DNA of 64,000 nt from Pirellulaceae bacterium (lineage in GTDB: Bacteria; Planctomycetota; Planctomycetia; Pirellulales; Pirellulaceae): positions 124,001 to 188,000 of the forward strand of contig BPJU01000004.1 of NCBI GenBank assembly GCA_026004775.1, given 5' to 3'. The position numbers and the translations under genes are program-made. Shown here piece after piece: positions 28,843 to 36,664 of this stretch. The notes beneath the pieces are model-generated. The model did no database searches, was not told the DNA's origin, and saw only the letters and a list, made by a program, of their open reading frames with translations. Within the stretch, counting starts at the first letter, position 1, and each line of letters opens with the position of its first letter.

Positions 28843-30663
28843 TCACCGCGGCTGGGTGACCATTTGGCCGACGCCGGTAGCCGGACTGCTTTCCAAACCC
28901 TGACTGTCATGACGACTGTCCGGTTGTGGTTTAGGCGCATCGTTGGCTCCAGCAGTTGCCCGATAGTAGAGGACGACCGTGGGAGTTTCCCAGCGGGTGT
29001 GTAATTCCGGAGAAAAGGACCATCGCCGGATAACGGAAATCTCCGGTTGGGCAAGGAATCCGTTTTTTTCGAGGTCGAAGGGTGAGTACGTTACAATCCA
29101 GGCGCTTGGCCCAAGCCGGCTGGCCACCTGTTGCGGGGTAATGACCTCTTCGTCCTGTAATTGAGCAAATAGTTTTTGAGCGGGGCGAGCCGGCTCGTCC
29201 GTTACGTACAACGGTCGATCCGCCTCATGCCGCATGTAGTAGGCGGCAGGGAACAAAAGCCTTGGTGAGAGCACGAACACAGGTTCGGCACCGCGACGCG
29301 AGTGCAGGATATGAGCCACGGCTGCTCGAATCCCTGGCCGGCTGGTGGAACCGAGAATGTGCCGGTTATCCCAAATCCCCCAGACTGAGCACCCGATCAA
29401 GAATATTTGGAGCAGCCAACGTTCCGCTGCATGGTAAATTCGCGCCACAAGAATTGCAGCCGCCATCAACCAAAATATTTGCGCGAATACCAAATAGCGG
29501 GCATCGAAGATACTGCGGATGGAATGGGCCGAATAGGCGATCAATAGCAGTACGGGGAGCATGCCCCCGACCGTGCAGAACCACCCGGGCCATCCTTGGC
29601 GCAACGGTGCGAGGAGCAGCACCGCGATCACCAACGCCACACAGCACCAATCAACGGCAGATGGTTCGCTACCGGGAGTGACTGGTGTTGCCAGGAGTGC
29701 CGCGTAAACCTGGCGGGCTGCATCCTGTGCTTGTAAGGGGCGCGACCAGGACGAGCGCAAGTTCTCCGATTGGCCCCATAGATGTGGTACCCAGGGCAGG
29801 TATAGCAGCCCTACGACAAGAAGTGCAGCAACTGCGGCAACAGGGGTTCGTGTTGCCATACCCGTTCGACTTCCGAACGGGCTTTGGGCATTCCACCGGC
29901 CAGAAGAGGGAGCAACGGTGAGTGCTGGCTGTTTCGCGGAATTGCGCCGAAACCGCGGAGACAGCCATAGATAAGAGAATAGGAATAGGGTGTGGGCCGC
30001 AACAAACAGCAGCAATAGATGATGCGTATAGCATGCCGTAACAGTGATCAGGACGTACATAGACCAGAGTATGAAACATGACCGGTTATCGCGTGCCGTT
30101 ACGGCGCGTACCAAGAAGAAGCTGCCGGCGCACAGCAGGAACGTAGCGAATGTGTAACCTCGCACCTGTTTAGCAAGTTGAATATGTAATGGTGACAGTG
30201 CTAGAAGAATGGCGGCCAGGTCCGACGCGCGAGCCCAGACGGCCGCAGGCGATACCGGACGGTTTTCCTCCCCCCGTTCGTTTGGCTCGTACTTTTCGCG
30301 GAACGGAATTTCCGTTGCCTTATTCTTTGGCTGGTCGGTTTCGTGAGTAGCTAGCCGTTGCAGGGCACGCACAGCCACCCAGGCAGCTGGGATCGTAAGC
30401 ACTCCGGCCACTGCCGAGAGTGCGCGCATGGTGAATTCGCTGTCACCGAAGCATTGGATCCACCATCGCAAGAGAAGGAAATATGCGGGCGGATGGGCCG
30501 TGGTCGGTTCCCCAGTACGCCGGATCAGTTCCCAGGCCGGGAATTGGCTCAGCCGCCAGGAAAGCGCCTCGTCCAACCACAGGCCTTTGGCTCCGAGTGC
30601 ATAGCCGCGCAAAGCGGCTCCCAATATCGTGGCTAATATGAGTATTCTAATACCACGTAGCAT
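28843..30663 (-). CDS. GT39/PMT-like membrane glycosyltransferase (copy 2)
   Basis: 606 residues, identical to the copy at 23841 except Ala for Val in RLLFPAAYYMRH, within the C-terminal soluble domain. Its upstream region (30664-30812) is the end of the duplicated segment, so both copies keep the same 149 bp of 5' sequence and probably the same promoter. Confidence 0.85.
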   Translation of the reverse strand: MLRGIRILILATILGAALRGYALGAKGLWLDEALSWRLSQFPAWELIRRTGEPTTAHPPAYFLLLRWWIQCFGDSEFTMRALSAVAGVLTIPAAWVAVRALQRLATHETDQPKNKATEIPFREKYEPNERGEENRPVSPAAVWARASDLAAILLALSPLHIQLAKQVRGYTFATFLLCAGSFFLVRAVTARDNRSCFILWSMYVLITVTACYTHHLLLLFVAAHTLFLFSYLWLSPRFRRNSAKQPALTVAPSSGRWNAQSPFGSRTGMATRTPVAAVAALLVVGLLYLPWVPHLWGQSENLRSSWSRPLQAQDAARQVYAALLATPVTPGSEPSAVDWCCVALVIAVLLLAPLRQGWPGWFCTVGGMLPVLLLIAYSAHSIRSIFDARYLVFAQIFWLMAAAILVARIYHAAERWLLQIFLIGCSVWGIWDNRHILGSTSRPGIRAAVAHILHSRRGAEPVFVLSPRLLFPAAYYMRHEADRPLYVTDEPARPAQKLFAQLQDEEVITPQQVASRLGPSAWIVTYSPFDLEKNGFLAQPEISVIRRWSFSPELHTRWETPTVVLYYRATAGANDAPKPQPDSRHDSQGLESSPATGVGQMVTQPR

Positions 30664-30828
30664 AAAGGTTTTCTTACTCCGTCCCGCCGTTTACAACCGA
30701 TTGGGTAGTGGCGCACTGGCAATAAGACCGTCGAGGCGATAATTCTCACAATAAAGCTCGGAGGCGAACCACACGGAGTTATTTCCCAGCAGCAAATTGA
30801 CGCCGAGCCATCGACTGGGAATGTGTTC

Positions 30829-31324
30829 AGCCGGTGGGGCACGGGGCACTGGCCTGGAGCGAGTCGGGCCGTCCGCAAATGCCCCCAACGGCGATCGGCT
30901 GGCCACCCGCGATCGCCCCCGTTCGGGGACAGCTCAGGTTCTGGAACGTATCGTGCGGGCCAGGTACACGGCGATCAGCAGACATAGCACGCCTCCGGCA
31001 AAGAGCGCCAGAAACCAATAGCCATTATGAACCTCCCGCGGCGTGGCAATTCCCAAAGCGGCGGGCGTAAATTCCGTGTCGGGAATGGTGCCAAACTGTA
31101 TGCTTTCCACCTCGGTTGTTTCACTCATGCTTACCTTTTTTTCCGGCCCTTCCTCGATCCACCACCGATACCGCTTCATGATGGGAACGCCGTTGTGCTC
31201 TCCTTCATAGTCGACTTGGCCTCGTGATGCCCTGTAGTCCGCCGCCGTGGGAAGTTTCCCCCTTTCCCACACGGCCCATTCGCGTATGGCCCAGTGGCGA
31301 TCCGGCATCAGACGGATCCAACCC
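30829..31324. repeat. 496-bp block shared by loci B and C (S C-terminal half)
   Basis: Identical to 33964-34459 at a fixed offset of 3135. It covers the last 127 or so codons of S-B, including the TEFTPAALGIATP region and membrane anchor, plus about 105 bp downstream. Identity ends abruptly inside GWIRLMPDRHW on the N-terminal side. Confidence 0.93.
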
Positions 31325-31950
31325 TGACTGCGGAATTCCGAGCCCGGTGCGTCTGCCCAATTGACTTGCACAATCCTTTCACCGTCGGACATCAGTTCCT
31401 GAACGTCGGTGACGTGGATCGACGGATCTCGAATGAAATCTGCCACCGGGATGCCCTGGATGGCCAACGCACCTGCAATAATCCGGAATTCGCTGTAGAT
31501 CCTACCCGGCAGGTTTTCTGTGGAGGAATAAATTCGCGATAATTCAAAGGCTGATTGTGGCATCTGGCGATCTGCCCGGAAGGCAAGTTTTGGCCCGATG
31601 CATAGAACGGTGCAACGCGATTCCACCGGCTGACCATCATTCTCCTGCAATAAAGCCTCGTCAACGCGGACAAAAGAGTCCTTCCTCCGCACGATTAGCC
31701 GCGCAGTTCTTTTGCCCTCCGTCTCTTTATAGGCTGGCCAGTTCTCGCGCCGATATACTGCCGTGATCGTACACCGGCTGTATCCGGATCGCAACAACTG
31801 CGAACCGCTCTCGTAACGCGACAGAAGATCCCCTTTCACGTCGGCCGCAGACACGCCCAAGCATAGCGCTAGCCCGAACGCGGCCGCAATTGCACAATAT
31901 AACGTCGGGAAAATGGACGGTTTAGCGTGCGCAGGCTCTAATGGTACCAT
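30934..31950 (-). CDS. secreted, C-terminally anchored partner protein S-B
   Basis: 338 residues from the ATG at 31950; earlier TTG/ATG starts at 32001 and 31977 lack better ribosome sites. A signal peptide ends near GVSAADVKGD. The N-terminal half (about 35-205) is helical then beta-rich, with two cysteines in SRCTVLCIGP. The C-terminal half contains WIRLMPDRHWAIREWAVWER, the TEFTPAALGIATP motif, a membrane helix (NGYWFLALFAGGVLCLLIAV) and the basic end ARTIRSRT. S2 has the same plan. The strand order resembles LolA-like periplasmic proteins, but this is weak. The C-terminal 127 residues are identical to S-C; the N-terminal half is only moderately similar. Third gene of locus B. Confidence 0.7.
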   Translation of the reverse strand: MVPLEPAHAKPSIFPTLYCAIAAAFGLALCLGVSAADVKGDLLSRYESGSQLLRSGYSRCTITAVYRRENWPAYKETEGKRTARLIVRRKDSFVRVDEALLQENDGQPVESRCTVLCIGPKLAFRADRQMPQSAFELSRIYSSTENLPGRIYSEFRIIAGALAIQGIPVADFIRDPSIHVTDVQELMSDGERIVQVNWADAPGSEFRSQGWIRLMPDRHWAIREWAVWERGKLPTAADYRASRGQVDYEGEHNGVPIMKRYRWWIEEGPEKKVSMSETTEVESIQFGTIPDTEFTPAALGIATPREVHNGYWFLALFAGGVLCLLIAVYLARTIRSRT

Positions 31951-32082
31951 CCGTACACCTTGCCGTGGAGGAAGCATCCAAGGCCACGGAATTGATAGCA
32001 AATGTCGGGGATGTTTTTTCCGGCGGCAAACGTCGTTGAAACGTGCCGGATCTCCGGTAGTGCACGGCCGCCAGATGCACCC

Positions 32083-32355
32083 TTAATTGGCGCAAACGCA
32101 CTTTCGCAAGTTGGGTACACACGTGCAAGCAATGTTGGCTGCGTCACAGTTTCTGCCGGCAGTATTTTGGGTACACGTCCACGTTACCGGATCAGTGGTG
32201 CACACCGTTGCTCCACCACCACCGTTGGCGCAGCCCTGATAACAATTGGGACACTCGGCATAAGCCGCATTGGTCCACAGAAGCACGAAGGCCAACAGTA
32301 GCGAGACAAAGCCTGTTGCCGCCAGCACGTCGACTGCTACTATCCGCATCTTCAT
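32083..32355 (-). CDS. Cys-rich secreted peptide P-B
   Basis: 90 residues. The leader MKMRIVAVDVLAATGFVSLL continues to a cleavage site after NAAYA (residue 33). The mature 57 residues hold ten cysteines (ECPNCYQGC...) and end CTCVPNLRKCVCAN, the C-x-C...C-x-C-x-x pattern shared with P2, P3 and P-C. The ribosome site AAAGGAGC stands 5 bp before the ATG at 32355. The leader is identical at DNA level to that of P-C, while the mature parts differ at most non-Cys positions. It lies between M-B and S-B in one transcript. Function unknown; disulfide-stabilised exported peptide is the inference. Confidence 0.75.
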   Translation of the reverse strand: MKMRIVAVDVLAATGFVSLLLAFVLLWTNAAYAECPNCYQGCANGGGGATVCTTDPVTWTCTQNTAGRNCDAANIACTCVPNLRKCVCAN

Positions 32356-32722
32356 GTTTTGCTCCTTTCGTGTTTAAGGACGCGGTACGCTAACATTTTA
32401 CTTTGTAGCAGTTGCGATAACGTCTGCTAAGTCCCCGCGTGAATCGCCAGAACAATCGGTGGGCTGGGCACATCGACGAACACCCGAACTGCATAGGCCT
32501 TACGCCCCGATTGATTGGCAGACGCTGCTACGTTGAATTGTAACCGGCATGCCCCGTGCGGGGGTATCCGCTGCGGCAGGCGCGTCAGCTTTTGTAGCCC
32601 ACAGGATGTCTGTACTCCCGTAACGGTCACTGGCGTAGGTGTATAGTTACGTAATGTGAATGTAACGACACCGCTGCCTGCATCCAAACGAACACGCCAG
32701 GCATCCGGGATTACGCGGTAGC
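32279..32722. repeat. 444-bp block shared by loci B and C (P leader and DUF1573 region)
   Basis: Identical to 35452-35895 at offset 3173. It spans the P leader codons, the P ribosome site, the M-P intergenic region and the DUF1573 half of M. It stops within three codons of the leader cleavage site, so leader DNA is constant and mature-peptide DNA is not. Confidence 0.93.
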
Positions 32723-33323
32723 CTTGAAAAGCGTAAACCGCGTGAGCGACGGAGCCAAAGCGGAGCGTTCCGGCTGTAATCAAAAGCACACAGACCCCCA
32801 GTACTAGGCCGGCGAGTCGCAAGGCTCGTCGTCCCGGACGATTGATCCGTACCGACGCAGTGCATGCCGCGAACAAGGATGTCTGCTGCCTGGCTCGGCT
32901 GGCAACCGGACGCGTTAGTAAAAGCGCTAGAACACAGGCCATGTCCAGTGTTAAGGTCCACCACGGACTAACGGATACTGGGCCAAAACAGGCACACCGG
33001 GAGCGGCCCGTTATTCCGAGAGCGAACGACACCACAGCGAAAGCTAGGAACAGTCCAATGGTTATGACACGAAGCGGATGGGGACGCCAGTTCGCTAGTA
33101 AAGCAACACCAAGCGATGTCTCAAGCACCACCAGCGCCAAATATGGCCAAGGGAATAGCCATCCGCCGACGCCGGCCGTACTCCCTGGCAGCCACTGAGA
33201 CGCATCGGTGACCAGGTGATAGCCTTTCAAGGAGCTTGCTACAAGCAGCAACAAGCCAATCGTGACTCGGGCTATTGAGGAGGTGGTGCCCTTAAGCTGG
33301 CCCGATTGTTCTGTGACATGCAT
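32427..33323 (-). CDS. MauE-like membrane protein fused to DUF1573 (M-B, intact)
   Basis: 298 residues from the ATG at 33323, preceded by AGGGG. Residues 15-160 hold four hydrophobic segments with GRSRCACFGPVSVSPWWTL, the MauE/DoxX-type CxCFG loop followed by W..TLDM. A fifth helix (about 185-205) leads to a periplasmic DUF1573 domain (FTLRNYTPTPVTVTGVQTSC, then LPQRIPPHGACRLQF). MauE is known to be needed for forming disulfide-rich methylamine dehydrogenase. By analogy M-B may supply oxidising or reducing equivalents to cysteines of the exported P-B peptide, whose gene follows 71 bp downstream. This is inference; no thioredoxin partner is encoded here. Confidence 0.75.
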   Translation of the reverse strand: MHVTEQSGQLKGTTSSIARVTIGLLLLVASSLKGYHLVTDASQWLPGSTAGVGGWLFPWPYLALVVLETSLGVALLANWRPHPLRVITIGLFLAFAVVSFALGITGRSRCACFGPVSVSPWWTLTLDMACVLALLLTRPVASRARQQTSLFAACTASVRINRPGRRALRLAGLVLGVCVLLITAGTLRFGSVAHAVYAFQGYRVIPDAWRVRLDAGSGVVTFTLRNYTPTPVTVTGVQTSCGLQKLTRLPQRIPPHGACRLQFNVAASANQSGRKAYAVRVFVDVPSPPIVLAIHAGT

Positions 33324-33395
33324 GTTTCTGCCCCTGTAATCGACATGCTCTACGGTAATCTGCCACAACCGTGATCCAGCTAGCAGCTAAAGCCT

Positions 33396-33440
33396 AAATC
33401 TCGAGATTTTGCTCCTTGTATGCAATAGATTTTCGTCTAA
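33396..33440 (-). promoter_or_regulatory. conserved upstream element with 14-bp palindrome before M-B
   Basis: AAATCTCGAGATTT (33396-33409) is a perfect palindrome 73 bp upstream of the M-B start. The flanking 30 bp (GCTCCTTGTATGCAATAGAT and on) recur with few changes upstream of the broken M in locus C (36024-36068), where the palindrome is imperfect. Conservation outside coding sequence, together with the adjacent HTH gene, suggests an operator. Confidence 0.4.
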
Positions 33441-33748
33441 TGGTTCCTCGGCAGGTCCGGCCCATCATCGCGGCGAGGCGTGTTGTAACGTACGTTGCAA
33501 TATGTTTCCATAATGGCAAATGCCAATTCCATTCGATTCCGTGCGCCAAAGCGTCTTAGCAACCGACCCACATGATTGCGAATAGTCGATACGGAAACTC
33601 CCAGTTGGCGGGCTACCCACTTGTCGGAACGAAATGCTAACAATAACCACAGAACTTCAGCTTCCCGTCTGCCGGGTTCCAGCCCAGCCTTTTCCAGAAT
33701 CGCCTGCCAATAGGGCAACAATACAAACCGACGGTCGCTTTGTCTCAT
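33437..33748 (-). CDS. LuxR/GerE-type HTH regulator at the head of locus B
   Basis: 103 residues, essentially only a GerE-type DNA-binding domain: LEPGRREAEVLWLLLAFRSD, then KWVARQLGVSVSTIRNHVGR and LLRRFGARNRMELAFAIME. The conserved T-[IV]-x-x-H-V recognition helix is clear. No receiver or ligand-binding domain is present, so activity may depend on amount or on a partner protein. It is the first gene on the minus strand and M-B begins about 114 bp downstream, consistent with local control of locus B. Loci A and C have no equivalent, which suggests it may act in trans on all. Confidence 0.8.
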   Translation of the reverse strand: MRQSDRRFVLLPYWQAILEKAGLEPGRREAEVLWLLLAFRSDKWVARQLGVSVSTIRNHVGRLLRRFGARNRMELAFAIMETYCNVRYNTPRRDDGPDLPRNH

Positions 33749-33963
33749 TGTGTCGTAAGTACTATGCCCCGCTACCGCTGTCCCTGCGGTGCCTTACGGT
33801 GCCTGCGATACGCATAGAAGCTCCTTGCTATGCCATTGCCCGACGCGTTTGGAAATGGCCCGGCGGACAAAGCCCGCGGTAGGTCTATCGCCGCCGCATC
33901 CGCACACGGTAGCCCGGCCGACCTGAGCGTATCACACTGGGGCGATCGAGTCGGAACGTGCCG

Positions 33964-34459
33964 AGCCGGTGGGGCACGGGGCACTGGCCTGGAGCGAGTC
34001 GGGCCGTCCGCAAATGCCCCCAACGGCGATCGGCTGGCCACCCGCGATCGCCCCCGTTCGGGGACAGCTCAGGTTCTGGAACGTATCGTGCGGGCCAGGT
34101 ACACGGCGATCAGCAGACATAGCACGCCTCCGGCAAAGAGCGCCAGAAACCAATAGCCATTATGAACCTCCCGCGGCGTGGCAATTCCCAAAGCGGCGGG
34201 CGTAAATTCCGTGTCGGGAATGGTGCCAAACTGTATGCTTTCCACCTCGGTTGTTTCACTCATGCTTACCTTTTTTTCCGGCCCTTCCTCGATCCACCAC
34301 CGATACCGCTTCATGATGGGAACGCCGTTGTGCTCTCCTTCATAGTCGACTTGGCCTCGTGATGCCCTGTAGTCCGCCGCCGTGGGAAGTTTCCCCCTTT
34401 CCCACACGGCCCATTCGCGTATGGCCCAGTGGCGATCCGGCATCAGACGGATCCAACCC
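33964..34459. repeat. 496-bp shared block, locus C copy
   Basis: The counterpart of 30829-31324, covering the 3' half of S-C and about 105 bp downstream. The shared piece extends beyond the stop codon, so the identity is not due to protein-level selection. Confidence 0.93.
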
Positions 34460-35079
34460 GCACCTCGAAACTCGGACTGCGGTGCATCTTCCCACCGAAT
34501 CTCAACAAATCGCTCGCCATGCAGGTTGACTTCCGATAAGCCGGTTACCTTTACCGCGCGATAGCGTAGTAAATCCTTAAGAGTCGACGCCATGACAACA
34601 AACGGTCCGTTGACAAAACGAAACTCCCCACAGATCAATCCATGGGGGTCATCAGTAGCCGCATAGACGTACGACAGCTCAAAGGGCGCGTCAACCCCCT
34701 CGCGGTCTGCCCGGAACGCCATCTGGGGGCCTGCACATCGAACTACGCAGCCTGCGTCCACCTGGCCGGCACGATCGTCGCGCAATACGGTTGCGTCAAC
34801 GCGGATATATGCGTCCTTCCGCCGGGATACAATCCGCAGATTTCTCTTACCACCCGTCTCTTTGTAGGCGGGCCAGTTTTCGCGGCGACACACTACCGTC
34901 ATCATGCATCGACTGTATTCCGCCAGCAAAGCCTGCGAACCAACCTCATAGCGCAGTAAAAAATCGTCCTTCAGATCGGCCGCCGCCCGTCCGCAGCACA
35001 GCAGCATACCGGCCACCAGGATGGTCAGTAACACCCGGACCGTCGCATGTTTGAACCACGAAAACCTTGCTACTTTCAT
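34069..35079 (-). CDS. secreted, C-terminally anchored partner protein S-C
   Basis: 336 residues from the ATG at 35079. A signal peptide runs through AGMLLCCGRAAADLKDD; its CC pair could also be read as a lipobox-like site, but no strict lipobox is present. The N-terminal half aligns with S-B throughout (for example RRENWPAYKET in both, SRCMMTVVC versus SRCTITAVY) yet differs at roughly half the positions. From GWIRLMPDRHW onward it is identical to S-B through the membrane anchor. It lies 185 bp after P-C on the same strand. Probable partner of P-C. Confidence 0.7.
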   Translation of the reverse strand: MKVARFSWFKHATVRVLLTILVAGMLLCCGRAAADLKDDFLLRYEVGSQALLAEYSRCMMTVVCRRENWPAYKETGGKRNLRIVSRRKDAYIRVDATVLRDDRAGQVDAGCVVRCAGPQMAFRADREGVDAPFELSYVYAATDDPHGLICGEFRFVNGPFVVMASTLKDLLRYRAVKVTGLSEVNLHGERFVEIRWEDAPQSEFRGAGWIRLMPDRHWAIREWAVWERGKLPTAADYRASRGQVDYEGEHNGVPIMKRYRWWIEEGPEKKVSMSETTEVESIQFGTIPDTEFTPAALGIATPREVHNGYWFLALFAGGVLCLLIAVYLARTIRSRT

Positions 35080-35264
35080 GGTGTTGCACTCATGGTAACC
35101 CCTGGTTTTTCCAGATAAGCGTGTACAACACTTCCTTTCTAGGCGAATACTTTGGTGATGGAATACTCGATCTGCCGTTTGCCTTTCGCGGTTTTTGATT
35201 CATCTAGAGTTACAACGTGGCCATCAGACACAACCGGCAACTATGTCTGTGCTTTCCGTAATCA

Positions 35265-35528
35265 TCACGGGGCGCACACGCACTTATTGCGGTTATTAAC
35301 TTTACACGTGCACTGAGCATGGATGGTATCACAGTTCTGACCTTCGGTGGCCAACGTGCACCCGCCCATGGGATCTGTGACACAGGCAATAGCACCAGCG
35401 CCGCGCCCGTTCACACACGGGGCGTACTGGGCGTAGGCGGCGTTTGTAAAGAGAAGCACGAAGGCCAACAGTAGCGAGACAAAGCCTGTTGCCGCCAGCA
35501 CGTCGACTGCTACTATCCGCATCTTCAT
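35265..35528 (-). CDS. Cys-rich secreted peptide P-C
   Basis: 87 residues. The leader is the same as P-B except Phe for Trp at residue 27, with cleavage after NAAYA. The mature 54 residues carry eight cysteines and end CTCKVNNRNKCVCAP. Relative to P-B it lacks two N-terminal cysteines and keeps C-V-TDP...C...C...C-T-C...C-V-C. The ribosome site AAAGGAGC is conserved. Upstream lies the broken M-C; downstream is S-C. Confidence 0.75.
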   Translation of the reverse strand: MKMRIVAVDVLAATGFVSLLLAFVLLFTNAAYAQYAPCVNGRGAGAIACVTDPMGGCTLATEGQNCDTIHAQCTCKVNNRNKCVCAP

Positions 35529-35895
35529 GTTTTGCTCCTTTCGTGTTTAAGGACGCGGTACGCTAACATTTTACTTTGTAGCAGTTGCGATAACGTCTGC
35601 TAAGTCCCCGCGTGAATCGCCAGAACAATCGGTGGGCTGGGCACATCGACGAACACCCGAACTGCATAGGCCTTACGCCCCGATTGATTGGCAGACGCTG
35701 CTACGTTGAATTGTAACCGGCATGCCCCGTGCGGGGGTATCCGCTGCGGCAGGCGCGTCAGCTTTTGTAGCCCACAGGATGTCTGTACTCCCGTAACGGT
35801 CACTGGCGTAGGTGTATAGTTACGTAATGTGAATGTAACGACACCGCTGCCTGCATCCAAACGAACACGCCAGGCATCCGGGATTACGCGGTAGC
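35452..35895. repeat. 444-bp shared block, locus C copy
   Basis: The counterpart of 32279-32722. Its right end (35895) coincides with the deletion joint in M-C, next to a short tandem repeat of GCGGTAGCGGAC. Confidence 0.93.
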
Positions 35896-35953
35896 GGACG
35901 CGGTAGCGGACGCGGTGCCGTTAAGCTGGTCCGGTTTTTCCCCTACACGCCGG
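35600..35953 (-). pseudogene. remnant of MauE-DUF1573 gene in locus C (membrane part deleted)
   Basis: The DUF1573 half (35600-35860) is identical to M-B. Before it, about 590 bp that encode all membrane helices in M-B are missing. The left remnant (around 35920-35953) still matches the M-B 5' end (CAGCTTAA.GGCACC) but its ATG has become CGG. At the joint lie about 2.5 copies of GCGGTAGCGGAC (35888-35919), which suggests slippage or a repeat-mediated deletion. An internal ATG at 35860 could give an 86-residue DUF1573 fragment without a signal peptide. Confidence 0.8.
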
Positions 35954-36072
35954 TTTCTGCCGCTGTGATCGCCAGTCGTTACCGTAGTTGACCGCAACCG
36001 CCGCCCCACCACTATCTAGAGCCAGAATCTGGAGACTTTGCTCCTTGCACGCAATAGATTTTCGTCTAGCCC

Positions 36073-36664
36073 CGCTCGGCAGCCACTTGGGGCTTCGTGG
36101 GGTAGACGAAGGCCCTCCACCGCCGGACGCTGTGCCCCTGCCGGATGGCAGCCGACGCAATAGCCCGGTCGACCTTGCACGAAAACGAAAGTAGGCCAGC
36201 CCGGGAGTACTTTTCGCTCCAGGATAACGGTAGAGCTCAACATTTTTCCTTGCACCATTGCGATAACAGGCAGTAAACTAAAGATAGTTTCGCAATGCCG
36301 ACCCTTTACTTTGCGGCAGGCGAGCCTAAGATACGCGGTGGGGAGGATTGCCGAAGCTGTTGGGTTACGGCGGCGGTGACAACGCTGGCTCCAAGATCTG
36401 CCATTACGTGAACGGGTTGAATTGTTCAAACTCGACACTCGCGGACATGGCAACAGTTGAACAATTTTCGCATTGCGTCTTTTGTGTATGGGGGAAGCTT
36501 AGGTGCGTTAAACATGTTCGGGTACCCACAACGCTAGATCCGGCAGCGGCTATTGTACGGACGGGGAGAAGACTTGTTAGTTTCGTTGAGCCAGTTACGC
36601 ATGGCGACGGCGGTTGGTGGGTGGTGCAGAAACTCAAACAAGTGGATTGGATGTGAGGTGCGCA
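36073..36664. other. gene-free stretch between locus C and the DUF1559 gene
   Basis: No credible frame. The right part precedes the DUF1559 gene and probably holds its promoter, but I see no clear -35/-10 pair. A minus-strand 145-codon frame (36016-36453) has no family-like features. Confidence 0.4.

Larger units (their letters stand above)
25811..30812. repeat. 5.1-kb tandem duplication, copy 2
   Basis: A direct repeat of 20711-25810, aligned at offset 5100 before the minisatellite and 5002 after it. By eye I found only two substitutions outside the minisatellite: 23390/28392 (A/G, silent in GT2) and 24244/29246 (A/G, Val/Ala in GT39). The near identity implies very recent duplication or ongoing homogenisation. 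Confidence 0.95.

Noticed and set aside
36016-36453. 145-codon minus-strand frame near locus C
   Set aside because: No signal, domain or homology to the P, S or M families; it overlaps the region conserved as upstream element.
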